Shown: piece by piece, positions 8,132 through 15,948 of the stretch
Numbering within the stretch: the stretch's first letter is position 1
Layout: each line of letters begins with the position of its first letter
NCBI GenBank assembly: GCA_019510305.1
Contig: JAEKKN010000047.1
Location: 1 to 56,100 of the forward strand
Reading direction: 5' to 3'
Length of the DNA stretch: 56,100 nt
DNA from: Microbacterium sp.
GTDB lineage: Bacteria > Actinomycetota > Actinomycetes > Actinomycetales > Microbacteriaceae
Made by a program: the position numbers and the translations under genes
The notes under the pieces: model-generated
Databases searched by the model: none
Told to the model about the DNA's origin: nothing
What the model saw: the letters and a program-made list of their open reading frames with translations, nothing else

Positions 8132-11100
8132 ATGCACGACCGCACCGCGCTCATCGAGATGCGCATCGACCGATTCATCCGCGAGCGCCTCCGTCCGGCG
8201 CGTCACCGGCTGAGCCACCCGCTCGAGGTTCGCGCCTGGGAGGTGCCGGGGGAGCCGGTGCCCTTCGCCGATGCACTCCGGGCTGACTACGCGCCCACCG
8301 CAGTCGGAGCCCCGTGGGGGCGTCCCTGGGGTACGACCTGGTTCCGTGTCAGCGGGGAGATCCCGACCGAGTGGCGCACGGCATCCGGCGATCTTCCCGA
8401 CGGCACCCGGGCAGAGCTCGTCGTGGACCTCGGCTTCACGGCCGGACAGAGCGGCTTTCAGGCCGAGGCTCTCGTCTGGGGTCTCGACGGGAATCCGATC
8501 AAGGGCATCTCGCCGTTCAACAACACGGTGGCCGCGGCGGTCCAGCCGGACGGCCGCATCGACGTGCTGCTCGAGGCGGCCTCCAACCCCGACGTGGGCA
8601 GCATCTTCACGTTCGACCCCACCGACCTCGGCGACCCCGAGACCGCCGGTGTCGATCCGGTCTACGTGCTCCGCGTCGTCGATGTGGCCCTGCGCGACCT
8701 GACCGTCGAGTCCCTGCTCGACGACACCGTGATCCTGCGCGGACTCGTGGCCGAGCTGGATGCCTCGTCTCCACGACGCGCGGAGATCGTGCAGGCGCTG
8801 GATCGGATGATCGACCTCGTCGACCCGCATGACGTCGCGGGCACGGCGGCAGAGGGTCGCGAGGCGCTGCGGGCGGTGCTGGCGAGCCCCGCACATGCGA
8901 GCGCACATGTGCTGCATGCCGTCGGTCACGCGCACATCGACTCGGCCTGGCTGTGGCCTGTGCGCGAGACGGCCCGCAAGGTGTCGCGGACCTTCTCGAA
9001 CGTGCTCTCGCTGATGGACGAGAACCCCGACGTCGTGTTCGCCAGTTCGTCAGCGCAGCAGTTCGCCTGGATCAAGGAGCGCTACCCGGAGATCTGGGAG
9101 CGTCTGGTCGAGCGCGTGCGCGAAGGACGCTTCGTTCCGGTCGGCGGCATGTGGGTTGAGTCGGACACGAACATGGTGGGCTCCGAAGCCCTCGCTCGTC
9201 AGCTCGTCGAAGGGAAGGGGTTCTTCCTCCGAGAGTTCGGGATCGACACCCCCGAGGTCTGGCTGCCCGACTCCTTCGGGTACAGCGGTGCTCTTCCGCA
9301 GATCATCAAGGCCTCAGGATCGAAGTGGTTCCTCACCCAGAAGATCTCCTGGAACGAGACGAACCGGATGCCGCACCACACGTTCCTCTGGGAGGGACTC
9401 GACGGCACGCGCGTGTTCACGCACTTCCCTCCGGTGGACAAGTACAACTCCGATGCGTCGCAGGCCGATCTCGCGCACGCGCAGCGGAACTTCCAGGACA
9501 AGGGACGTGCCCGGGTCTCGCTGCTGCCGTACGGCTACGGCGACGGCGGGGGCGGGCCGACCCGAGAGATGGCTGCGCAGGTCGAGCGCGCGGCGTCGCT
9601 GGAAGGATCGCCGATCGCCCGGCACTCCACGCCGCGGGCGTTCTTCGAGCAGGCCGAGACCGAGTACCCGTCGCCCGAGGTGTGGAGCGGTGAGCTGTAT
9701 CTCGAGTTCCACCGAGGCACCTACACGAGCCAGCTGGGCACCAAGCAGGGCAACCGTCGCAGCGAGCATCTGCTCCGCGAGGCCGAGCTCTGGGCCGCCA
9801 CGGCGTCGGTCCGAACCGGACGCGCCTACCCGGCCGAGCAGCTCAAGCGCCTCTGGCAGCTCGTGCTCCTCCAGCAGTTCCACGACATCCTGCCGGGGTC
9901 GTCGATCGCCTGGGTCCATCAGGATGCCGAACGCAACTACGCGGCGATCGCCGTAGAGCTCGAGCAGATCATCACCGACTCGCTGCGCGCGCTGGTCGGC
10001 GAGGGCACGCGCAGCCTCGTGGCCAACGCGGCCCCGCACCGGCATGCCGCGGTCGGCGCCTTGGCGATCGGCGAGGCGGATGCCGTCGCTCCCGTCGAAC
10101 CGGTCGCCGTGGACGGCGGGTTCGTGCTCGACAACGGGCTCGTGCGCGCGACGATCGACGCGCGGGGTGTGCTGACGTCGATCGTCGACCTGGCGAGCGG
10201 CCGCGAGGTCGTGCCCGCAGGGCAGAGCGCCGGGGTCTTCCAACTGCACCGGGACACCCCGACGCAGTGGGACGCCTGGGACATCGACGAGCACTACCGC
10301 CGCAACGTCACCGATCTCCTCGACGTGGACGTCATGGAGGTCGTCGACGGTGCCGTCATGATCTCGCGCTCATTCGGAGCATCGACGCTGGTGCACAGCA
10401 TCCGCCTCGATGAGGGGTCGCGGACCTTGAAGCTCGCCGTCGACATCGACTGGCACGAGCGGCAGAAGCTGCTCAAGCTCAGCGTGCCCGTCGACGTGCA
10501 CACCGATCACGCCGCCTCCGAGATCCAGTTCGGGCACATCGTGCGTCCGACCCACACGAACACCTCGTGGGATGCTGCGCGCTTCGAGACCGTGGCGCAT
10601 CGGTGGGTCAGAGTGGGGGAGAGCGACTTCGGCGTCGCGGTCACCAACGACTCCACCTACGGCCACGACATCACCCGGCACCCGCGTGAGACGGGCGGCA
10701 CGTACTCGACCGTGCGGCTCTCGCTCGTCAGGGCGGCGCTGTTCCCCGATCCGCAGCAGGACCAGGGCCGGCACCATCTGGAGGTGGGCATCGTCATCGG
10801 CGGCGAGCTCGTCGACGCGATCGCCGAGGGATACCGCACGAATCTCGCGGAGCGCCGCATCGAGGGCGCCGACGATGTGCAGCCTCTCGTCTCGATCGAC
10901 CACCCGGGCGTGGTGGTCGAGGCGGTCAAGCTCGCCGAGGACGGCAGCGGCGACGTCGTCGTCCGACTGTACGAGGCCCTCGGGCGTCGTGCCGAGGCGA
11001 CCGTCACCGTGGGCTTCCCGAGCGGTGGCGCCAGCGAGGTGGACCTGCTCGAGCGCGAGATCGAACGGGCCGCCCTGACGAGTCAGGATGCCGATGGCAT

Positions 11101-11155
11101 CCGGCTGGCGCTGCGTCCGTTCCAGCTCGTGACGCTGCGACTGCCGCGGGTCTGA
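8132..11155 (+). CDS. Alpha-mannosidase, glycoside hydrolase family 38
   Basis: 1007 residues, normal for bacterial GH38. Zinc-site residues are visible as HAHID (His266, His268, Asp270). The nucleophile is Asp380 in WLPDSFG. Further GH38 blocks include GGMWVESDTNM and FHDILPGSSIAWVH. The C-terminal half is the beta-sandwich of the family. The enzyme is a retaining alpha-mannosidase. There is no signal peptide, so it acts in the cytoplasm on sugars imported by the ABC system 43 nt upstream. The start follows AGAAAG. It is the last gene of the operon and is followed 0-1 nt after the stop by a strong hairpin. Linkage preference (1,2/1,3/1,6) cannot be read. Confidence 0.93.
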   Translation: MHDRTALIEMRIDRFIRERLRPARHRLSHPLEVRAWEVPGEPVPFADALRADYAPTAVGAPWGRPWGTTWFRVSGEIPTEWRTASGDLPDGTRAELVVDLGFTAGQSGFQAEALVWGLDGNPIKGISPFNNTVAAAVQPDGRIDVLLEAASNPDVGSIFTFDPTDLGDPETAGVDPVYVLRVVDVALRDLTVESLLDDTVILRGLVAELDASSPRRAEIVQALDRMIDLVDPHDVAGTAAEGREALRAVLASPAHASAHVLHAVGHAHIDSAWLWPVRETARKVSRTFSNVLSLMDENPDVVFASSSAQQFAWIKERYPEIWERLVERVREGRFVPVGGMWVESDTNMVGSEALARQLVEGKGFFLREFGIDTPEVWLPDSFGYSGALPQIIKASGSKWFLTQKISWNETNRMPHHTFLWEGLDGTRVFTHFPPVDKYNSDASQADLAHAQRNFQDKGRARVSLLPYGYGDGGGGPTREMAAQVERAASLEGSPIARHSTPRAFFEQAETEYPSPEVWSGELYLEFHRGTYTSQLGTKQGNRRSEHLLREAELWAATASVRTGRAYPAEQLKRLWQLVLLQQFHDILPGSSIAWVHQDAERNYAAIAVELEQIITDSLRALVGEGTRSLVANAAPHRHAAVGALAIGEADAVAPVEPVAVDGGFVLDNGLVRATIDARGVLTSIVDLASGREVVPAGQSAGVFQLHRDTPTQWDAWDIDEHYRRNVTDLLDVDVMEVVDGAVMISRSFGASTLVHSIRLDEGSRTLKLAVDIDWHERQKLLKLSVPVDVHTDHAASEIQFGHIVRPTHTNTSWDAARFETVAHRWVRVGESDFGVAVTNDSTYGHDITRHPRETGGTYSTVRLSLVRAALFPDPQQDQGRHHLEVGIVIGGELVDAIAEGYRTNLAERRIEGADDVQPLVSIDHPGVVVEAVKLAEDGSGDVVVRLYEALGRRAEATVTVGFPSGGASEVDLLEREIERAALTSQDADGIRLALRPFQLVTLRLPRV

Positions 11156-11198
11156 CACAGCCGAAGGGCCTCCGTCGGCGCGGGGCCCTTCGGCTGTG
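11156..11198 (+). terminator. Terminator hairpin 1 of the tRNA-Ser tail array (also ends the mannosidase operon)
   Basis: Perfect 15-bp arms at 11156-11170 (CACAGCCGAAGGGCC) and 11184-11198, starting directly after the mannosidase stop codon. The hairpin can act on either strand. Confidence 0.75.
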
Positions 11199-11264
11199 CA
11201 GCGGTGACGGCGGGACTCCGCTCTTCGCTGCGCTCAGGGCTCCCCGAATCCCCCAGCACTCAAA

Positions 11265-11310
11265 AAACAGATGAAGGGCCCCCGCTGGCGCGGAGACCCT
11301 TCATCTGTTT
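11265..11310 (-). terminator. Terminator hairpin 2 of the tRNA-Ser tail array
   Basis: Arms AAACAGATGAAGGG (11265-11278) and its complement (11297-11310), 14 bp. On the minus strand the stem is followed by a run of six T (complement of 11262-11267), so it is a classical intrinsic terminator for leftward transcription. Confidence 0.75.
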
Positions 11311-11375
11311 GGCGGTGACGGCGGGACTCCGGTCCTCGCTGCGCTCGGTCCTCCCCGAATCCCACAGCATCAGAT

Positions 11376-11418
11376 AAACGTCAAACGGCCCCCGCTTCGC
11401 GAGGGCCGTTTGACGTTT
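11376..11418 (-). terminator. Terminator hairpin 3, directly after tRNA-Ser
   Basis: Perfect 16-bp arms at 11376-11391 and 11403-11418 (AAACGTCAAACGGCCC). It begins right at the encoded CCA of tRNA-Ser and is the primary terminator of that leftward transcript. Confidence 0.8.
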
Positions 11419-11505
11419 GGCGGTGACGGCGGGATTCGAACCCGCGGTTGCTTGCACAACACACGCTTTCCAAGCGTGCTCCTTCGGCCGCTCGGACACG
11501 TCACC
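11418..11505 (-). tRNA. tRNA-Ser, anticodon GGA
   Basis: Read on the minus strand, the 88-nt gene has a GGTGACG acceptor arm closed by CGTCACC, the discriminator G and an encoded CCA (11418-11420). It has a long variable arm as expected for serine tRNA, the T-loop GGTTCGAATCC, and an anticodon loop CTTGGAAAG giving GGA (reads UCC/UCU). The -10 box TAGACT lies upstream at 11522-11527 (minus). The downstream array of terminators contains partial copies of its own 3' end. Confidence 0.93.
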
Positions 11506-11521
11506 AAGGAACAACCTGAAC

Positions 11522-11527
11522 AGTCTA
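11522..11527 (-). promoter_or_regulatory. -10 box of tRNA-Ser
   Basis: TAGACT on the minus strand, 17 nt before the mature 5' end. The same hexamer precedes the SRP RNA, tRNA-Pro and asd. Confidence 0.55.
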
Positions 11528-11558
11528 TCCGATCGCCCGGGCGTCCTTTGACATGGGC

Positions 11559-11915
11559 CTAGGCCGCGGGGACCTCATCCAGCGAGAAGTACACGGGCAG
11601 GCCGCGCTCGCGGGCGATCTTCACGTCGTTGTCGGCACCCGAGGAGGCGCCGGGAAGTCTGAGCACCGCGTCGCAGTGCTGCAGCAGTCGGGCCGCGACG
11701 TCGTACATGACGTCCGACTGCTCGGCCTCGTCCGGCGTCAGGCCGCGCAGCGTCGGCAACGCGACCCATTCGCCGATCATCGGGACATGACCGAGGCGGT
11801 GCAGAGGCGCCGCCGCTTCTTCGAGGCGCTCGAGGTTGCGCGCGATCGCGGCGGGGTCTCCGCCGGTGCCGGAGCGATAGGGGCCGGCGATGAGAATGAG
11901 AAGTGGATTGTTCAT
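11559..11915 (-). CDS. Small DUF4406-like protein (nucleoside deoxyribosyltransferase-like fold)
   Basis: 118 residues. It begins MNNPLLILIAGPYRSGTGGDP and includes a block PMIGEWVALP and the C-terminal GADNDVKIARERGLPVYFSLDEVP. The AGPY start and the ASSGADNDVKIARERG end are the pattern of DUF4406 and related nucleoside 2-deoxyribosyltransferase-like proteins. The biological role is unknown. ATG 11915 follows the minus-strand -10 TACAGT by 7 nt, so it is probably leaderless; a GTG three codons upstream is possible. It is divergent from a DeoR regulator with overlapping promoters, which may control it. Confidence 0.7.
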   Translation of the reverse strand: MNNPLLILIAGPYRSGTGGDPAAIARNLERLEEAAAPLHRLGHVPMIGEWVALPTLRGLTPDEAEQSDVMYDVAARLLQHCDAVLRLPGASSGADNDVKIARERGLPVYFSLDEVPAA

Positions 11916-11970
11916 GTCGGACACTGTAGCGTTAACCGTGCAACAACATGAAAGAACAGGAAGAAACGAG
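11916..11970. promoter_or_regulatory. Overlapping divergent promoters between the DUF4406-like gene and the DeoR gene
   Basis: The minus-strand -10 TACAGT (11923-11928) and the plus-strand -10 TAGCGT (11927-11932) share two bases, so both polymerases cannot sit there together. AGGAAG (11958-11963) is the ribosome site for the DeoR start at 11971. Confidence 0.45.
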
Positions 11971-12699
11971 ATGCTGAGCGCGCAACGCAAAGAACACCTC
12001 ATGGCTCTGCTCGCCGCCGACGGCAGAGTCGTGGCCAAGGCCGTCGCCGCCGACCTCGGCATCTCGGAGGACTCGATACGCCGGGATCTGCGCGAACTGG
12101 CCGATGAGGGCCGATGCATCCGCGTGTACGGCGGCGCCCTGCCGGTGCCCGCGGCAGACGCGCCCGTCGCCCAGCGACTGGGCATCGCCACCGACAGCAA
12201 GGACCGTGTGGCCCGAGCGGCGGTCGCGCTGATCCGGCCGGCATCCACGATCATCCTGGATGCGGGCACGACGACGCTGATCATGGCGCGGATGCTCCCA
12301 GACGACGTCACCGTCCTCACGCCGAGCCCTGCTGTCGCGCTCGCCGCGATGGAGAGCTCGAGAGCCCGAGTGATCATGATCGGCGGCGAGCTCAGCCGGC
12401 ACTCGGCGGTCGTCGGAGGAGCCTTCGCGCAGGAATCGATAGCCCGGCTCGCCGCTGACGTCCTCTTCCTCGGCGTCACCGGCATCCACCCCGAGCACGG
12501 ACTCACCACAGGAGAGCTCGATGATGCGGTCACCAAGCGTGCGCTCGCCGCGCGCAGCGCCGACACCTACGTGCTCGGCAGCGCGGAGAAGATCGGTGCG
12601 GTCTCGCGCTTCCCCGTGCTCTCCCTCGACGAGGTCTCCGGCATCATCACCGATCGCGAAGACCGCAACCCGCTCATCTCACAACTGCGCACCGCGTAA
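11971..12699 (+). CDS. DeoR-family transcriptional regulator
   Basis: 242 residues. The N-terminal DeoR helix-turn-helix is at about 1-55 (MLSAQRKEHLMALLAADGRV, then AADLGISEDSIRRDLRELA), followed by the sugar-phosphate-binding DeoRC domain (ILDAGTTTLIMARMLP, VIMIGGELSRHS, LFLGVTGIHPEHGLTT). Such proteins repress sugar or nucleoside genes until a phosphorylated sugar binds. ATG 11971 has AGGAAG upstream; the frame is open further up but no better start is seen. It is divergent from the DUF4406-like gene, its simplest target. The stop codon is part of the -10 box of the next gene. Confidence 0.9.
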   Translation: MLSAQRKEHLMALLAADGRVVAKAVAADLGISEDSIRRDLRELADEGRCIRVYGGALPVPAADAPVAQRLGIATDSKDRVARAAVALIRPASTIILDAGTTTLIMARMLPDDVTVLTPSPAVALAAMESSRARVIMIGGELSRHSAVVGGAFAQESIARLAADVLFLGVTGIHPEHGLTTGELDDAVTKRALAARSADTYVLGSAEKIGAVSRFPVLSLDEVSGIITDREDRNPLISQLRTA

Positions 12700-12702
12700 A
12701 AT
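12697..12702 (+). promoter_or_regulatory. -10 box of trhO, overlapping the DeoR stop codon
   Basis: TAAAAT, whose first three bases are the stop of the DeoR gene. Exactly 6 nt separate it from the GTG of trhO, the geometry of a leaderless promoter. Confidence 0.5.
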
Positions 12703-12703
12703 C

Positions 12704-12723
12704 CTTGGGTGGCAACACCCAAG
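12704..12723 (+). promoter_or_regulatory. Palindrome/GNRA hairpin enclosing the trhO start codon
   Basis: CTTGGGTG (12704-12711) pairs perfectly with CACCCAAG (12716-12723) around a GCAA loop. The GTG start (12709-12711) is the inner end of the left arm. In read-through RNA the start would be hidden. Confidence 0.6.
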
Positions 12724-13599
12724 ATCATCCTCTTCTACGTCTTCACCCCGCTCGCCGATCCCGAGGCGATTCGGCTGTGGCAGCGCGACCTCGGCGAATC
12801 GCTCGGGCTCCGCGGGCGTCTGCTCATCTCGAAGGACGGGATCAACGGCACGCTCGGCGGCGATGTGATCACGCTGAAGAAGTGGGTGCGCAAGTTCCGC
12901 GGATACGCGCCCTTCAAAGACGCTGACATCAAGTGGAGCGAGGGCACCGGAGTGGATGCCGAGGGCCGCAGCCTCGACTTCCCCAAGCTCAGCGTCAAAG
13001 TGCGCGACGAGATCGTGTCGTTCGGCGCACCGGGTGAGCTGCAGGTCGACGAGAACGGCGTCGTCGGCGGGGGCACCCGGCTGACCCCGGAGGCTCTGCA
13101 CGAGCTGATCGACGAGCGGGGCGACGAGGTGGTCTTCTTCGACGGCCGCAACGCGCTCGAGGCGCAGATCGGCCGGTTCCGCAACGCGGTGGTGCCAGAT
13201 ACCGAGACCACGCGCGACTTCGTGTCGCTGCTCGATTCCGGGGCCTACGACGACCTCAAAGGCAAGCCCGTCGTGACCTACTGCACCGGAGGGATCCGCT
13301 GCGAGGTGCTGTCGAGCCTGATGACCTCCCGGGGGTTCGGCGAGGTGTACCAGCTCGAGGGCGGCATCGTCCGCTACGGAGAGCAGTACGGCGACGACGG
13401 CCTGTGGGAGGGATCGCTGTATGTCTTCGACAAGCGCCGCTCGATGGACTTCTCCGACCATGCCGCCGTCATCGGGGTGTGCGCGGGATGCGGCGCGGCG
13501 ACGAACCGCACGGCCAACTGCCCCGATCCTTCGTGCCAGACTCAGGCCGTCGTATGCGAGTCCTGCGAGGCCGTGCGCTGCACCGCGCACGCCGCCTGA
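12709..13599 (+). CDS. trhO: Oxygen-dependent tRNA uridine(34) hydroxylase, rhodanese family
   Basis: 296 residues, the size of the YceA/TrhO family. The N-terminal acylphosphatase-like domain starts [18 protein letters not shown] and includes [13 protein letters not shown]. The rhodanese domain holds the active Cys192 in [11 protein letters not shown]-terminal Cys-rich segment ([19 protein letters not shown], then CESC) looks like a metal knuckle. In E. coli the enzyme makes 5-hydroxyuridine at tRNA position 34. The GTG start lies 6 nt after a TAAAAT box and has no ribosome site, so leaderless translation is likely. It follows the DeoR gene by 9 nt. Confidence 0.9.
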   Translation: MATPKIILFYVFTPLADPEAIRLWQRDLGESLGLRGRLLISKDGINGTLGGDVITLKKWVRKFRGYAPFKDADIKWSEGTGVDAEGRSLDFPKLSVKVRDEIVSFGAPGELQVDENGVVGGGTRLTPEALHELIDERGDEVVFFDGRNALEAQIGRFRNAVVPDTETTRDFVSLLDSGAYDDLKGKPVVTYCTGGIRCEVLSSLMTSRGFGEVYQLEGGIVRYGEQYGDDGLWEGSLYVFDKRRSMDFSDHAAVIGVCAGCGAATNRTANCPDPSCQTQAVVCESCEAVRCTAHAA

Positions 13600-13635
13600 C
13601 CACCGGGCACGCCGGCCTGACCACAGCGACAGGAG

Positions 13636-15948
13636 TCAGGCCAGCAGAGGAGCGTCACCGGTGCGTCCGGCGACGAGTGACCTCGGCATCAGCAGCGCTC
13701 TGACTCGCGCGGGCCGGTCGACGCTCGCGCGCAGACGATGCAGCACGTCTCCGAGCGCCGGCGCGAGATCGGCCGGCTCGGCCGATCTCGCGTAGCTCGC
13801 CCGCTCGACGGCATCCGTCAGCGTCTTCATCGCCTGCCCGTCAACGCCGTTCTCCGTCACGAGCCCGTGGGCTCGTCGACGCGGCGAATCGGCATCCGAG
13901 ACTGCGATCTGCAAGTCGATCAAGCTCGCACGCAGCTCGGTCCAAGCCGCTCCCGCGTCTCCACGGCGCGCTCGTCCGATCCGCATCGCACGGACCGCGA
14001 GGCGGATGAGCATCGGCAGCAGGAAGATCAGCAGCACACCGAAGCCGCCGAGGACCACGGGCGTCGGGTCCAGACGCCGCAGTCCGTCGGCACCCGTCGC
14101 GCCGCCGCCGGCGTCGTTCCGATCGACCTCGGGAGCCGGGGTCTCCTCGTCGTCGGGTCGTGTGGTCGGCGCGGGCGTCGCCGAGCCTCCTGTTCCTCCG
14201 GAGGTTGCGGCGGAAGAGAAGGCCGTCGGCGTGCCCAGGGTCGCGGTCGGCTCGAACGGCACCCACCCGATGCCGGGGAACAGCACCTCGGGCCAGGAGT
14301 GCAGCTGATCGCTGGAGACCGAGTAGACGGCCTCGTCTCCGCGCTTCTCCTGCGTGCGTGTGCCGGGCAGATAGCCGACGACGATGCGGGTCTCCATGCC
14401 CAGGCTCTGCGCCATGAGCGCGAACGCTCCGGCGAAGTGGACGCAGTAGCCCGAACGCACCTCGAGGAACTTCGCCACGGCCTGCGCCCCGGTGCCGTCG
14501 AAGTCCTCTTCGACCGGAGTGTCGAGCGAGTAGATGAACTGCGTGCGGAACCAGCTCTGCATGGCGATCAGCCGGTCGTAGTCCGTCGTCGCCGTGGCCG
14601 TGACCTCCGCAGCGGTCTGCGGGATGATCTCGGGCAGCTCGACCTCGTCGTCGGCGGCGGACGTCTCCGCTGCCGACAGTGCCCGGATCTGCTCGAGCGA
14701 CGGGGTGATGCTCGAGGACGCGACCGTGTAGTCGTTGCCGACGGCATCCGCGTTGCGCGAGACGAGCGTGCGGTTCGCGGGCATCACCATCCACGCGGCC
14801 CCCACGCCCTGCACGCTCGTGGCCGGATACGGCACCGGCAGCCACGAGCTCGACATGCGCAGCACCCTGATCGACGTGGTCTGCTCGGCGACCGAGACGT
14901 CCTCGCCCCATTCCGCAGGACCGAAGCCGGTGCTGGTCGACTGCAGCTCACCGCGATCGGGTACCCAGGTGCGGCCGTTGAAGTCCGACAGCGTCGTCAG
15001 GCGCAGGTAGGGGGCGGTCTTGCCGCTGGTCGCGAGCGTGAGCACCTCGACCGGGTTCGGCTGGCGCAGGTCTTCACCCAGGCGCAACGAGGCGTCGACC
15101 GTGACGCCGATGCCGCTGCCAGCCAGTGTCGCCGACACCGGGACGGCGGGGGCGACGACGAGAGCGGCCACGACGGCCGCGGCTCCCGCTGCGATGGCGG
15201 TGAAGGACGAGTCTCGGCGCGGTGCATCGGGGTGACGGCGGGCCGTGCTGCGGAACAGGAGGAGCACGACGATCGCCAGCAGCACGAACCAGACGATGTT
15301 GGCTTCGCCGAGCGTCACGATCATCGGGACCGCGCCCACCACCGCGACGAGCAGACTCGCGAGCACGGCTCCGCGTGTCGCGATGAGCTGATCGAGCAGG
15401 ATCGTCAGGATCGCGAATCCGGCCCCCATCAGGAGGCGGAGCCCCGGAGTGCTGTCGAGGGGCGCCGATCCGAAGAGCACCTGCTCCCAGGCCGTCGCGG
15501 TGAGCGATTCGAACATCCTCAGGGAGGTGGGCGTGGGCACGAGTCCGAACACGGCGGTGTCGCCGGCGACCAGCAGCGTCACCACGCCGATCGAGGCGAG
15601 CACCTGTGCGACGAGGGCCGAGAGCTCGCGGACCCACATGGGTCGGTAGCGCAGCGCTATGCGCATTCCGAAACCCACGAGCGCGACCGTGAGCACGACA
15701 GAGAGGACGGTGAACGACCATGTCCCGGGCGAGATCACCGAGGTGTAGGGCCACAGCGCAACGAGAGCGGATGCCGTCGCGAGCACAGCCGGGGCGAAGA
15801 ACGCCTCGTGGCGCTCGTCATCACCGTGCCAGCTCAGGGTGGGCGGCCGTCGGCGCCGTCGCGGTCCGCTCGAGCCCAGTGCGACCAGCGCATCGAGCGT
15901 CTGTGCGGCCTCTGCAGTCGGCTCGGCGATCGTGTCAGTGCGGGACAT
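13636..15948 (-). CDS. Membrane transglutaminase-like protein (TgpA/DUF3488 type)
   Basis: 770 residues. A short cytoplasmic N-terminus and about seven membrane helices (residues 60-270) precede a large outer domain with a transglutaminase core: catalytic Cys502 in RSGYCVHFAGAF, His in LHSWPEV, and the third position as GWVPFEPT. A Thr/Pro/Gly-rich linker leads to one more helix and a cytoplasmic tail. It is convergent with trhO. ATG 15948 overlaps the DUF58 gene by 14 nt. The transglutaminase, DUF58 and MoxR trio is widespread in actinobacteria and is thought to act on the cell envelope; the reaction is not established. Confidence 0.87.
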   Translation of the reverse strand: MSRTDTIAEPTAEAAQTLDALVALGSSGPRRRRRPPTLSWHGDDERHEAFFAPAVLATASALVALWPYTSVISPGTWSFTVLSVVLTVALVGFGMRIALRYRPMWVRELSALVAQVLASIGVVTLLVAGDTAVFGLVPTPTSLRMFESLTATAWEQVLFGSAPLDSTPGLRLLMGAGFAILTILLDQLIATRGAVLASLLVAVVGAVPMIVTLGEANIVWFVLLAIVVLLLFRSTARRHPDAPRRDSSFTAIAAGAAAVVAALVVAPAVPVSATLAGSGIGVTVDASLRLGEDLRQPNPVEVLTLATSGKTAPYLRLTTLSDFNGRTWVPDRGELQSTSTGFGPAEWGEDVSVAEQTTSIRVLRMSSSWLPVPYPATSVQGVGAAWMVMPANRTLVSRNADAVGNDYTVASSSITPSLEQIRALSAAETSAADDEVELPEIIPQTAAEVTATATTDYDRLIAMQSWFRTQFIYSLDTPVEEDFDGTGAQAVAKFLEVRSGYCVHFAGAFALMAQSLGMETRIVVGYLPGTRTQEKRGDEAVYSVSSDQLHSWPEVLFPGIGWVPFEPTATLGTPTAFSSAATSGGTGGSATPAPTTRPDDEETPAPEVDRNDAGGGATGADGLRRLDPTPVVLGGFGVLLIFLLPMLIRLAVRAMRIGRARRGDAGAAWTELRASLIDLQIAVSDADSPRRRAHGLVTENGVDGQAMKTLTDAVERASYARSAEPADLAPALGDVLHRLRASVDRPARVRALLMPRSLVAGRTGDAPLLA

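Larger units (their letters stand above)
11200..11438 (-). repeat. Tandem copies of the tRNA-Ser 3' end, each with a terminator hairpin
   Basis: The last ~18 nt of tRNA-Ser (GGCGGTGACGGCGGGAYTC on the plus strand) occurs three times: near 11200-11219, near 11311-11329, and in the true tRNA at 11419-11438, with a period of about 110 nt. The middle copy keeps an encoded CCA on the minus strand. Between copies lies a conserved spacer (CTTCGCTGCGCTC..CTCCCCGAATCCC). Each copy sits beside a different strong hairpin. Confidence 0.75.

Noticed and set aside
11260..11514. An 84-codon minus-strand frame across the tRNA-Ser array
   Set aside because: It consists of tRNA-Ser, terminator and spacer sequence; the repeated AVTAK pieces come from the tRNA tail copies.
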